A DNA stretch of 64,000 nucleotides. Origin: Anaspis maculata (taxonomy: Eukaryota > Arthropoda > Insecta > Coleoptera > Scraptiidae). The notes beneath the pieces are model-generated. The model searched no databases and was not told the DNA's origin. It saw nothing but the letters and a program-made list of their open reading frames with translations. The stretch is from contig OX421964.1 in assembly GCA_949128115.1 (NCBI GenBank), positions 36,510,177 to 36,574,176 on the forward strand. The letters are read 5' to 3'. How positions within the stretch are numbered: the first letter of the stretch is position 1; every line of letters begins with the position of its first letter. The position numbers and the translations under genes were made by a program. Below are positions 20,701 to 32,600 of the stretch, one piece after another.

Positions 20701-23700
20701 GAAACAGGAACAAACAGAAGCTTGTGAAGGGAAACAAGTTGAGTACAAGACCCTAGTATTCCAAACCAAAAATACAAGAAGCTACAAGACAAAGTGCCTA
20801 GATGCACGTCTAATCCGAACTTGAAGGCTGGAAGCAACGATTTGCAAGGTTTTGGTGTGGTGATGAGGTACTGACGTCGAGTAGCTACCAGGACCAGGGT
20901 ATGTCGTGTTGTGGAAGGGAGGAGAGACGATGGAGCACTTGAGGTCTTGTCAGGAATCGCTGAAGGAAGGCAGAACTCTGAGTCAATTGTTGGGAGAGAA
21001 CAAAAAGGGGCTGGAATGGATGACAAGGGTTGAAAGGAAACAGAAGAGGTGGAACACCGATGATGACAAGATGTGGCAGTCGATATTTGTATTATATTTA
21101 TCAATATCCTTTTATTTTGTGGTGTAGTGTGAATAATACAAATAAAAATGTAACATTTTCATGAAATATCAACAATAAAACTCTTTTTTTCTCGACATTA
21201 TCAATTTTTTCTTGATGTATGAGCTTGGCTCATCGTCTCTTGTCTTTTTCAGCGTTTTTCCTTCATTCCAGCTCAGTCAATTATCTGTTACAATTTGTCC
21301 TTATGTTGCGTCCCATATGTTTCTTTCTGTCTTCTCTGATTTCTTTTCCCCGTCATTCTTGCTTCCCATATCTGTTCTACTGGTCTGTCCTCATTCATAC
21401 TTTGTAGGCGTCCTCACCAACATTTGTCTCTTATCCAGAAATTTCGTTACAGGCTTCATCTTTAGCTCTTTTCTTACTCAGGGTTGCGAATTGTGTCTCT
21501 TCAGTGTCAGTGTATGTTTTTTTTTCACTTCGCAGGTAGGTATACTTCATTCCTGTTGCTTCACGCTCCTTCTGCATTCTCTAAGATGAGACCTCTATGT
21601 CTCACTTCCGTGGGCCATCAGTCAGCATTGATCTGAAAATCGTCTTATATACTTTCAGCTTATGGTCTTTTTTGTTACTTCTTTTTCGTTTATCAATGTC
21701 TCTTGTTCATTGCATAGTACAGTACATAGTAGTACATATTACTGGTGGTATTCTTATACAGACTTCTTATAGCACTAATTAGTTTCTATTTCACTCCTCG
21801 TGCTCTCTGAATTATTTGTTGCACTGTGAAGATGGAGCTTTGCACGCTACCTTCTTTTCGAAGTCCACTCTGTATATTTTCATTGGCATGTTTAGCAAGG
21901 TGATGCTTCTATGGTTTGCACACTTATAAGAAATCCCTTTTTCTTATCATGCTTTATTGTAGATTTCCAGCAGCAACCTTTTTCCTTCTTCTCCTAAGCT
22001 ATTTATCATCTCTGATGTGAATTTATCATGTCCAGGAGCTTTGCATCCATAATTTCAGGAATGCTTATTTCAGGTCTTCTCTTGCCGTCTTTCCATTTCT
22101 GTCTTCGATCGTATTTTTTCAATTAATGTCGTCTTCATCAGTGTATCTTGGTTGTGCACTCAGTAACTCTTGGAAATATTCACTCCATCTTTCCATTACT
22201 TCTTCAGAGACCACCAGTAGTGCACTTCCACTTCATCAAATCATCCACTTGCAGGTGGACTAGATCGAGGCGCTCATATTTCAAGTGACTTTTTTTTTGT
22301 TTAGTTTCTTCTCAAGTTGAAGGCAGTATCTTCTCTTCAATTATGCATGTGGAATCAAAAGATAGGCATCCTTAAATTTGAAAAGATAAAACCAATATTA
22401 TCAAAATTTTGTGTGAATTTTTTGACTCTTGCTTACCTATTATTTGACTTTCTTCCATTTTATTATTATGTATGATCAGTGTAGGTGCACACTAGCACAA
22501 CACACACGTAGGTACGTACGTACGTACAATAATATTGGTACATATACTGAGTTGAACAGGTAGGTACACAGCAGCTGTGCAGTGTGCAGTGCAGAGGACG
22601 CATACTTTGGCCTTTGGCTTGCTCGAGCTTTTCATTTGTTTGGTCTTCCATGAGTTTGCAAGGCGGTGATGTCCTTTTCAATTAGGCACTGGACAAGGGC
22701 ACACGTCGCAGAGAATATAATCAATCTTCGGAGATGCAAACCTTGAATTGGAAAAATTCGTAACTTCAAAATTTATCATCGCTAGATGCACTTACTTATA
22801 TGCAACGGTATTTCCTATTTTGGATTGTCTTCTGCTTGAAAAAACTGTTTCTAGACGGCAACCGTTGTGGTTTCCCATTCGAAAGCCCTAAAAGCGATTG
22901 AAAATGCCACATTGAAGTGCGAAACTGACAAATGAAAAAATTTAACCATAAAAACGAACGATGCTGTCACTTTGCTGTATAATTCTGTGGGATAGACTTC
23001 TGTAACTCGTGTGCCTTCGTGTGGTTCGTATATTGCGGATTGCATACACAGAACGTGACGTCACATGGCTTCACTTTTTTGAGCTCATGCTCCCTCCTGC
23101 TATAATTATAACCTCCTTGCCCCTTACGAACTACCAGGGACATCTATTGAGAACCTGTCAGGAAAACATCCCATTGATAAACCTAGTCTCCAGGTGGCAA
23201 ACGGCGCCGCAAGCGCCCCCTACATGCAATCGCCCTATTACTTGTTGTTTGTAGGTAAATAGCATTGCATGAACGCTCTGTTTTGTAAAAAATTCGGTCA
23301 GCCATTGGCTGTTGCCTAGGTAATAACAGCGTAACAGCGTTTATGGAATGCAATTTTTGAAAGAATCGCACCATTAGTTGTCATAGATTCAATGGGGAAC
23401 TATAGTGGCAAACGCCTGAAGTAATGGCGCTCGTGTTCCATGCACCCCAGCTGTCATTAGTGTCATTTTAAGCGTACATAACCTCAACTATGGAAGTGTT
23501 ATTTCATTTTAATTTGTCAGCACTCAGCATATAACCAGCAGTTTGCGTCTCTTCGTGAATTAAAAAGCAGAGAAAAGTCGAAAAGTCGACAAACGAAAAA
23601 TAGCGGTGAAAAAAAGGTAGTGCCGTGTTAAGTACCGCTGCACCTTTGCACCAGCTCTTTTTTTCCTCTCAGTGGGGCTCCTTTCCGCCTCGACTCTTCT

Positions 23701-26700
23701 TTGAGCATTAGCACTTTTTCCCTTTCCGTACATTTCTTTGAGGGAGGTTATGTACGATAACTGTCAAGAGTGTCAATATGGGTGCATGGAACACGTCGCC
23801 CTCTACAATCCGTTTTGCCTATAGTTCCCCATTGTTGCAACAATTATTTCCACAGTAACCAACTGGGTTTAAGTTGAGGTAAACTCGAAGTGAGCAACTT
23901 GGTTGGCCCTAGCCATCCTGATTCAGAAAAGTATATAAGTAATTAAGTATTACGATTATTTTGTGATCTGTTTGTCGCCTTTATCTCGCTTCTTTTGATA
24001 CAGGGTGTTGAAGTTTACAAACAAGTTTTTTTTTGCAATAACTTCCAGAAAAAAGTTTGGAGTCAAACAAACTTTTGCATGTGTAGTTGGTTGATGTGCA
24101 TCCCTGTCCATAAGGACAATTTTATCTCGAATTTTATGAAGAGATTTTCGATTTTGGGGGGTGAGACAGTAGCGTGCAATAGATCACAAAAGTAGATATA
24201 GTATCAGTATTCCTGTTCTCGTCCATTTAGATCTATTAGTTTGGAGGTTGTTTTCTTGGGTTTTTTTGGACTTCGTTCAAAAGAAACAATTTTTTTTAAA
24301 ATGCCAAAATTTTGTCTTCAATTCAGACTTTTCCAAGGCATCTAAAAATTTATATAATAATAATAAAATGAGATTGTAAAATTTCTCGTGTAGACATGTA
24401 TGAGGTTTTTTTTAAACTCATACATGTCTACACGAGAAATTTTACAATCTCATTTTATTATTATTATTATATAAATTTTTAGATGCCCTTAAAAAAGTCT
24501 GAAGTAAAGACAAAATGTTGGCATTTAAAAAAAAAATTGTTTCTTTTGAACGAAGTCCAAAAAACCCAAGAAAACAACAACCTTCAAACTAGTAGATATA
24601 GTGTTGTCATTTTTTGGTGTTCTTTTTTGCTATTTATCGAATTTATTGTTCCATTTGGGGTGGAATTTGCTTTTACGGATCACTGATCAAGGCCCTATTG
24701 CCGAAGTTACTAGCTTTTTTTGAAGAAAAAAAACGCGCAAACTGAAATCGTATTCCTGCCAGAGTGTAAGTTATTGGCAAGTAAGCAGTATTCCTGAAAC
24801 ACCTGATGAACACATTACAAATCAGACTCGCATCGCGCCGACATTACATTTCTTGATTAACCTTAGATGACCAGACCTCACCGATTGACATGATTGTACA
24901 GGTGTCCCAGAATAAACTGGACAACGCTCAGCTGTAGACTCTTTCATCAAATTATCGAGGGAACCGAAGCCGTTTTGCGGTATTACCATAGTCAGCTTTA
25001 TAGGGAAGATATAACCGTTCAAGTTTAGAAATAGATAATCGTTTTTCCCGCATAACTTTTCAACTGTTGAACCGATTTTCTTCAAATGTGAACGTCAAAT
25101 ATCCAGAATAAGTCTCTTGAACAAAAATAAGGCGTTTCATCAACATTTTTTTAAGGCGAAAATAATGGTAGATATGGTAGAGTACTCGGAATACCAGAGG
25201 GACCTGTGGGCGGAGCCTAACTGCGCGAACTGAGTTCATCTGATTGGCCGAATCGGGCTTTTTTGAGTCTGTAGCTCACCTGTCATCGCTGTCACCTGTC
25301 ACATGTGCCTGACTATAAAAATCGAAAGTACCAATCAAAAAATCGATTGCAAGGCAACATGACATAGATCCGGTAATATAACCACATCCCACATTATAAC
25401 AATCACAAATAATCCCACATCATAACCATCACAAATACACCAAGTCGTAAACAAAGCACGTGGCATTTTCATTGGCTTGTCATTAGAGCTATCAATCGAA
25501 TCTTCGCAACAAACCAAAAATGTCCCTAAATCACAGAATCCTAAATACCAAATCTTCAACCTGTCGGCGAAGACGTGAACTAAATTCATGTAATCGCCCG
25601 ATTGGGTACATGGGCGATAATCAACAGTAACATCAGAAGTGCTTAGATTTTCACGATAATTTTGGCCAGGCGATCGCGAGTGCTGATTGTAACAACGATA
25701 AATGCCCGACTCCGTAGGAGGGGGCATTTATCTAGGGACAATTAGCCAATCATGTAGTAATCATTATTAGGTATAATGGTGTTACGATATTCGCTGGAGA
25801 CTTCGATGCAAGCGTACGACACATATCTGCACGATTGGCGGAGGAGCCATAGGAGCGAGAGTTTCGGAATTATGTAGAGGTGATGGTTCATAATTTGTGG
25901 ACACGGAGTTCGAAGCATTTTTCAGAAATACTTCAGAAGTACCTACCAAAAAATGATGAAAAAAAAATTGGGTGTCTCGGCGATTATAGCAAAAAAATTT
26001 AACTATGGTTAGATCTTGTCAAAATATAAATTGTATTTATTTATTCGCTTCTGATAAGTTATGAATTGTGAAACTGAATTTCCAAAACGGTTTTGGTTCT
26101 CCCTTCAACTCGATACAGGGAATTTGCAGTCAAGTGGTGTTCAATTTATTCTGAAACACCCTGTTTATTGTGTTCAAATAAATCCATAATCCAGGCAGGC
26201 TGTGTCCTAGCCAAAAACATGTTCACATCCCGGAATTGACCAGGTCACAGCCCCTGCCTAAGTTACGAATTTATTTGATCACATCACAGATCACACCTAC
26301 ACTATTGACGCTAAAAAAAAAGGTTACCGACATAATTTTTCTTCGTAAATGTGACTTTTTGCTTCCTATTGATAGAGCTTTGGAAATGATGAAAACATTT
26401 GTGAAATAGTTGCTAAAGTTCTTATTTAGGGTTAGTATTTTCATATCAGATAACTGCCGAGTATCCCTATTTTGGAAGGCAAACACCATTGAAACAATCG
26501 TTGTATCTATGGTATTTACCTTCCCACCGGCCCAATTAGTTGAAATAACAAGAATTGGATCCAACTCATGAAAAGAAGTAGGTACGGAGTTTGGAGAACT
26601 TGAAATATTTCCAGAATTCCAGAGTTTTTTTTATCAAAGTCCGAAGTCTATGAGCTGTAATGCGTTTAGGGTGATCAAAAATTATGATGCAACGGTTGTT

Positions 26701-28716
26701 ATTCTAAATTTCGATTATTGCCTATTTAAACATAACAAATTTCAGCTTTTAGACAATTTCTTCCCAGTAAAAGCCTACTTGTCCTGGGCTAAATGCTAGG
26801 AGGATATGAGAATTCTTATATCCTCCTAGGCTAAATGTGAAAAGAAATGCTTTAAAATTGCCACTTTTTCACGAATGTTATTTTACCATAGGTGGGAACT
26901 TGGTGGTACCGAAGTATCAAGTTCACTGGTGATCAAGTGCTTTTGGACACAACGCAGATGTACTATTACTTCTTCCACAAAACTCCAAACATGGCCTTGA
27001 AACGCGTCATAATGATACTGGCGGCTAGCTTGGAGTTTGACAAGAAGCACAATTCTGAGATAACAGAAAGACATTCAGACAACGAAGAAGTTCCCCAGTT
27101 AATCAAGAAGCTGCCCAATTTGAACGAGAAGAACAAGGAAAGGCCTCTGTGCTACCTGTACAGCATCAAGGCGCGTGCCATTATCCATGCCCATCTATCG
27201 AGAATACCGCTGAACCCCAACACACTGGAGTGCGACAGGAGGTACATCATCGGAAAATGCCCCTACCTCATCCAGGAGCAGGTCAATTGCGTGAATCAGC
27301 TCATACTGTTGGCGTACAATAGGCGAAGTAAGTACCCATAATTGATTTTACTTATTTTTATTAACTTCAAATAGGTAACAATGGGCTTCTTTCACAAATA
27401 TGTATTTTTACACTTTACAGTTTCAAAACTACCCAGTATAGAGACCATCGAGAACTGCATGAAGTTATGTCCGATGATCGTCCAAGGGCTTTGGGAATTC
27501 AAATCGCCATTGCTTCAGCTTCCTTACATCAACGACGACAATTTAAAGTATTTCATGTCGAAAAAGAGGCAAATCAAATCCCTGCAACAATACGCACAGC
27601 TGAAAGGCGAAGACAGACGGAGTCTGCTGAGGAGTTTGAGCGACGAAGAATACTCGAACGTTATGAAAGTGCTTGGAAACATGCCTTTCATCGATTTTCA
27701 AGTCAAATGCGAAGGTATGCTCCGCTTTGGTGATGCTGGAATCAAGAATATAATGTATTGTTTTTCTCTCAACAGTAATAGATGATGACAACCCCACTGA
27801 AGTTACTGCTGGAGCTATAGTAACAGTAACTGTTACCCTAATCCGTAAGAACATGGACACGCTGTTTGGTGTGGACACTGTGAAGGAAGTTAGTTTGATA
27901 ACGGAAAATGGAATTGATGAATCAAAAGATGCTGGTGGTGAAACTGTAGAGGCCGAAGCACCAGTTAAGCGTCCAGCATGGTTGAAGCAAAAGAGGGGCG
28001 GCGGTAAGAAAAGCAAGAAAACTGGAAACAAGCCCAAGAACCAGGTCGTGCCCGTGAAGCATAAAGTGGACGGCTCCCCGTCACCCGCACCGGCTACTCC
28101 CAACACCGAGAAGAACAAGGAACACAAGAAGAAGGAGGTTGCTGCCAAAGATGATGACACGGACGAATCGGCCGACGACAGCGAGGCGGAAACGAAAAGC
28201 GAAATGAACGACAAGTCGTCCGACGATGAAAATAGCGTGCAGAAATCGTCAAACAATGAAGACGACGACCAGGAATGGGAGAAGTTCCGAAAGCTGCATG
28301 AACGAGAGAAAGCCTTGGAGGGCAGGTCGAAACAGTCGCACGCGGTCCACTGTCCGTATTTCCCCAACGACAAGCAAGAATACTGGTGGACGTACATTTG
28401 CGACAGGAAGTCGAGGACGTTGCTGACCGTGCCGCACCACGTCACGAACCTGACGGGCCAGGAAATAGTCCATTTGAAATTCACGGCGCCCAACTGGCCG
28501 GGCGTTTACACGTTTACCGTGTGTCTACGGTCTGATTCGTACATCGGTTTCGATCAGCAAAAAGACATTAAACTGGACGTGAAAGAGGCGCCAGCCGAAA
28601 TCACGGAGCATCCGCAGTGGGAGTTTGAGGATTCAGAAGAGGAGGGTCCGGCCGAAAATTACGAACACGAATCGGAGTACACAACAGACGAGGACTTGCC
28701 GGAGGACGAGGACTGA
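14739..28716 (+). CDS. Sec63: Translocation protein SEC63 homologue
   Basis: Six exons give 764 residues: 14739-14859, 14933-15264, 15319-15489, 26892-27327, 27421-27714 and 27776-28716; all phases join. The start is MGQKFQYDESGSTFFYF, as in animal SEC63. A first membrane segment lies at about 13-33, a second at about 72-91, and a J domain at about 104-170 with HPD at 132-134, followed by LTDDEARKNWEKYGNPDGP. A third membrane segment at about 190-208 ends in VVGTWWYRSIKFTGDQ. Two Sec63/Brl regions then flank a charged, lysine- and aspartate/glutamate-rich linker, and the C terminus is very acidic. Sec63 recruits and activates BiP at the Sec61 translocon in the ER membrane. CRCPSC at 49-54, between the first two membrane segments, is a possible lumenal metal or disulfide motif. 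Intron 3 is 11.4 kb and repeat-rich. The gene looks intact. Confidence 0.97.
16394..16417 (+). repeat. (AAGAT)n microsatellite
   Basis: About four copies of AAGAT. It lies in Sec63 intron 3; the stretch 15490-16390 otherwise has only scattered repeat ends (TACAGGGTG at 15582 and 16057). Confidence 0.7.
16472..16880 (+). pseudogene. tyrosine-recombinase-like (Crypton-type) N-terminal domain, broken
   Basis: One frame reads LREAAPKNVENLLPTK, then ESAYRIYKDWASRKDADISEN. After a frameshift near 16650 it continues as DGLAKKIKFSTLWTDSSML with RNTIIIKENINNTEFARLQS. This order (LLP-K, a Tyr/Trp-rich helix, FSEN, KYKSSTLW-type SML, then a short helix) matches the core-binding N-terminal domain of the insect recombinase-like proteins related to Cryptons and KIAA1958-type genes, from memory of that family. 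The catalytic domain with its Arg/His/Tyr residues is not present. It is a dead fragment inside Sec63 intron 3. Confidence 0.6.
20860..21160 (+). pseudogene. 3' end of a non-LTR retrotransposon (truncated)
   Basis: The frame around 20906-21060 reads ETMEHLRSC, then LSQLLGENKKGLEWMTRV. This resembles the C-terminal H/C-rich tail of LINE ORF2 proteins (E-T-x-x-H-x-x-x-x-C, then G-x-x-W-M). It is followed by an AT-rich tail with AATACAAATAAAAATG. Only the last about 300 bases are present, as usual for 5'-truncated LINE copies. Confidence 0.5.
21250..22250 (-). pseudogene. degenerate non-LTR retrotransposon reverse transcriptase
   Basis: In the minus direction the pieces appear in the correct order but different frames. 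ERWSEYFQELL (about 22165-22200) is the linker before the RT. KAPGHDKFTSEM with INSLGEEG (about 22000-22050) is the RT entry motif. A remnant of the post-RT region lies near 21600-21660. RMNEDRPVEQIWEARMTGKR (about 21330-21400) is the C-terminal part. Multiple frameshifts and stops show that it is dead. The spacing is shorter than a full RT, so it carries internal deletions. Confidence 0.75.
22501..22530 (+). repeat. (GTAC)n microsatellite
   Basis: GGTACGTACGTACGTAC, a perfectly self-complementary repeat, lies in Sec63 intron 3. Confidence 0.6.
23240..23350. repeat. short dispersed MITE-like repeat
   Basis: GCCATTGGCTGTTGCCTAGG and GTAATAACAGCGTAACAG are found here and, in reverse complement, at 31920-31990 in CycB3 intron 2. 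Both sites also share the (a)acgctctgtt..aacagagcgtttat context. Confidence 0.6.
23390..23835. mobile_element. about 445 bp MITE with terminal inverted repeats
   Basis: The left end AATGGGGAACTATAGTGGCAAA is mirrored at the right end as CTATAGTTCCCCATT. Arms of about 90 bases are alignable (TGTTCCATGCACCC, GTACATAACCTC). There is no coding sequence. Confidence 0.75.
24234..24596. mobile_element. nearly perfect 360 bp palindrome (foldback)
   Basis: The two 175-180 bp arms are almost identical in reverse complement: GTTTGGAGGTTGTTTTCTTGG, here GGTTGTTTTCTTGGGTTTTT, pairs with AAACCCAAGAAAACAACAACC, and ACATGTATGAG pairs with CTCATACATGT at the centre near 24410. The loop is only about 10-12 bases of T and A. 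There is no coding capacity; it lies within Sec63 intron 3. Confidence 0.9.
26796..26832. other. short hairpin just upstream of Sec63 exon 4
   Basis: CTAGGAGGATATGAGAATTC is followed at once by TTATATCCTCCTAG, a near-perfect inverted repeat with arms of about 16 bases. It lies about 60 bases before the Sec63 exon 4 acceptor and is either a tiny foldback remnant or a structure near the 3' splice site. The stretch 24600-26790 otherwise shows only repeat remnants (ACACCCTGTTTA near 26158). Confidence 0.6.
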
Positions 28717-29634
28717 TAATGCGCAATCAAAGACTCTTAGAAAATCTTCAAGAAGTGTACAATAGCATTTACATGTTGTGTTATTCTGGTCAGCTTATCT
28801 CGACGTTGAATGGCGATTTGTGAGGATTCTTTCAACTGTACGGTATGGGGAATAACTTAGTGTATTTATATTTGTATGAAAAATTGCTATTTAAAAAAAC
28901 CCGTTTCTTATTGCGTTAGGTAGTTCTTTATACGTCTAAGGCGAAAAGGGAATAGCAAACTATTTACCTGCATTCTTTGGCGCAGCTGCCCGCGATATTT
29001 TGTATAACTGTTTGCACTCTCTTGTAGAACTACAGCATGAATGGACTAAATCGATAGATATATCCCGTTCACTTTCTATTTTCAGTAGAATGACTTTTTG
29101 GAGCAAGAATAAAGTGACAAGCTGGAGGGCTACTACTACGGCTGATGGCACCTGCAAAGTTTTGGAGCGAAACTACCAGCGGCCATCGGCCGTATTCTCA
29201 CAGAGCTTCAGCTTGTCACTCTATTTTTGCTCTGAAAATAGTAGAACTCTAGTGAGGATCATGTGATTGAATAATTGGAATGAAATAACCATCAGAAGTC
29301 CATCGTAGAGTAATTAATTTATTAAACATAAACAACAAGTTTTCCAAAATTTCCTAAAGCTTGCTGAATGTTGTCATCAACAAAACGATCGAGTCTTCTC
29401 ATTTAGTTCAAAATACACAGTAGATGTCTAAAATTGTGTTGACAATACCTAGTTATATAAAACGAACACACCTTTGGAGTTATATTAAAAAAATAATAAT
29501 ATGGCATACATACGTTATTACACAGAATAGATACATAGAAATAAAATGCAGAGTTCCTTGGGAGCTCTGCAAGAAATGAAAACGTAAAATGTACATATAT
29601 TAAAAGTGTAAAGAAAAACAATCATGCGGAATCC
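28717..29634. other. convergent 3' intergenic region between Sec63 and CycB3
   Basis: The 918 bp between the Sec63 stop and the CycB3 stop must hold both 3' UTRs. A minus-strand AATAAA lies near 29307-29325 (plus TTTATT/TAATTTATT). A short mirrored pair (GTGACAAGCTGG near 29117 and CCAGCTTGTCAC-like sequence near 29212) suggests a small MITE at about 29080-29250. The 267-base open frame over it is not gene-like. Confidence 0.5.
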
Positions 29635-32600
29635 TTAAAGGAGATCTTCATTATCAAGCATCGGGGTCTTTGCGACCTCAAAGAAAATCTTGTGGGAGTA
29701 TTTGTTGCGAATGGTTTTCACTGGAGGTTTGTATTTCTTATGCAGACCGTCGTTCAGGAGGTAGACTGTGCTCATTATTTCTGGCAGTTTGTAACCTGCA
29801 ACAAAACTATTGTGAAGCAAAATTCCAATGTTCGAACCTTGGACTACCCAGTACAGCATTTTTCAGTCGTATTTTCTAATTCATTGGCGTGAACCGCTGT
29901 GCTGAATAGTCTGGAGGTTGAACTTTAAAGCAGACCTGAGTAGAATTCTAGTGCAGGCGTCCACTTGGACAGCTTCTTCATCCTCAGCGCCAAATACATC
30001 GACGCCGCCGCTAGTTTTGAATCAGTGACAGTGACAGTGTTGTAGTCCATGAGAGAGTGCTCAAGAATGTATCTGGCCAAAGTCAGCACAGGCATTGTGA
30101 TTTTGGCGCATCTTGCGTAACGTCTCAAGAAACGGTAGCTCAGCGGAATGCCCAGATTGAATTCGCACATTTTGAGCAGATTGATCTCCGTCTTTATGAA
30201 GTCCCGTCTGAGGTAAGCCCCGTCGCAGATGTACAGGAAATCATCGATTAGAGGTGGGATTCTCTCATCGTATTTGCTGGCTATGAACATGGCGGCGGCT
30301 CCGACCAGTTGGAGCGTCTCTTTGCCGACAACGACGCGACTTAGATAGATATCGACGAGCTTGACGCCCAAGTAAAGAGTTTCGTGGTTCAGCTCGAAAC
30401 TTTCTTGTACCTCGACCATCCAGTCGACGAGCAACGAGCGCATCCCGGCGCTGAGACAAACCTGCCTCTCCATGTAATCGGAGATTTGGAAAAACGGTTC
30501 CCTGCTTTTCAGGTAATTGAAAATGTCCATGGCGTAATGGGAACACTGGAACGTGTCGTTCCAGTTTTCCTTGTCAAAATCGTCGACGCCTTCGGGCACT
30601 TCGTGGTTGCCCAAGTTGAGCTTGGACACCATCTGATCTGCGACCATCGAAACCGTCGTCGTGTTGTTCGACGATGAATCGGTGCTGCAGAACGAGACAT
30701 CCGAGACTGGAGGTGATTTCGGCTTGCCCCCGCTAGAACAGACGGAAACACCGCTTAACGAAGATAGATCGAGGGTTCTTTGGTAAAGAGTCCTTTTACA
30801 CAAAACGCAGTCCAAGTTTGTTAACTCAACAATGAGTAATTTACCTCTATCGCAGAATTTTTATTGATTGACTCATTTATCAATTTTCTTTGTGGGTTTC
30901 TCTGAATCTTGCCACACACTAATTTACTAGTCCAACCATGCCAATCTCATGTTTTACCAGTGCAAGATGTTTCAAAACTAACATCCAAATCCCTTGCAGC
31001 CTTTGATCAATTGTTCAGGATAAAACCATAGACAAGGACAAGACATGTTATTATGAACATAGGATAGAAAATACCTCCCTGTGAAAGACTAAGAAGATAA
31101 GTCGATTGTAGGCTGGCCACCACCTGAAAATATGGAGTAATGTGCTATTAGGAGTAAAAGTAATATTTGGTGTCACGAAGCTGACCAAGGGCTCGTTTTC
31201 AAGTGGAAGATACGCCTGCGCAAGTGTAGCGTAAGTTCGGTCACTATGGCAACATAACACAATCCGACGCGAGGATTGGCTTATCGATGCCGTAAATAAG
31301 TGGCGTTGCGTCGTTGTTTTGAAATTCAACCCAGCGAGCTAGTCAATTTAGGAGGGACACCCAAATATACAATTTACTCCAAATAACACATCCTACTTCT
31401 TATCCGAACTTTAAAAATGGAAGAACTACTTAAGTAGAAATAGCAAAACAAACACATCAACCCCACATCAAAGTACTAGTATTTTTATAAAAGTCAGGTA
31501 AATCAAGGCAACTAATGATCATAATAGGGAGTTTGCGATTTCATTGAACGTACGACGTAACGCAACGTAGAACGTGAAAACTCCTCTGTAACTAAGGAAT
31601 TGCAGATAACAAACTCGCCAATTTTCACGTTGAAAGTTACGTTACGTCGTACGTACGATCGCGCGCAAAATAAACGGAGACGGTGTTTCGCGCGGAGTGT
31701 ACCGATTTATTGAATTTTGGCTTGGTGTCACAGTGACAAGAAGGCCAAAATTCATTAAATCAGTACACTCCGCGCGAAACACTGTCTCCGTTTATTTTGC
31801 GTGCGATCGTATGCACGCAAACTCCCCAATTACTGAATTTTTTAATGTTTTGTACATATACCAAGTCAGGTCACTTCAAATGGGAACTTTTAAAAGCGAT
31901 TCTCCAAACATTCCATAAAGGCTCTGTTACGCTGTTATTGCCTAGGCAACAGCCAATGGCCGACAGAATTTTTTACGTAACAGAGCGTTTATAGAATGTT
32001 ATTGGGGAGTTTGCGTGTACACGTACGTACGACCTAACGTAACTTTCAACGTGAAAATTGGCGAGGTTAATTGCAACTCCTTAGTTACAGGGGAGTTTTC
32101 ACGTTCTACGTTGCGTTACGTCGTACGTTCCTTGAGATCGCAAACTCCATATTTTTTTACAGAATCGCACTATTAATATCAATGATGAAAAAATCAGATG
32201 GTTTAGAAAAGTGTGGTGACAAACCTGTCAATCTCGGGACGAAAATCGGAGGAAACACATTCTTTGGTTCGTGTTGCTGGTATGGCCAACACAGGATAAG
32301 TTTAACCCCCACAGTAATCCAAAAGCAAAACTACGTTTCAGTCACTTAACGGCTAGAAAATGCAAAACAAGACATGCACCTTTTCACTTGTACCTTGTAC
32401 CCGCACAAGGAAGCTACGCTTCTGAAATTGCTGTGGAACAAGGATGGATTATCAATATTGATATTTTTAAACGACGACTCAAGTTTTGGAAATACCTCTG
32501 TCGTTTATCTATGGCAATTAAAATGAAATTTGATAGATATGTAGAAACCATGCAAGACTTATTTTGACCTACCTGATTCTTACAACTTTCGGTTTAGTCG

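Larger units (their letters stand above)
20300..23115. mobile_element. 2.8 kb inverted-repeat structure enclosing LINE debris
   Basis: A block at about 20325-20500 (CCCCTCTTATAATAGCAGGAG; TATGCAATCCGCAATATACG; ACCACACGAAGGCAC; GGTCTATCCCACAGAAT) returns inverted at about 22975-23110. Between them lie two LINE pieces in opposite orientation. It may be one composite element or a terminal-repeat element that was hit by LINEs. The part of Sec63 intron 3 from 16900 to 20300 shows no gene; an open low-complexity stretch at 19400-20150 is not recognisable. Confidence 0.6.

Noticed and set aside
20529..21104. A 191-codon minus-strand open frame
   Set aside because: Overlaps the plus-strand LINE tail, composition is serine/threonine/proline-rich and no family is recognisable.
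27543..28493. A 316-codon open frame on the minus strand
   Set aside because: It is antisense to Sec63 exons 5-6 and spans their intron; serine/phenylalanine-rich shadow of the acidic linker.
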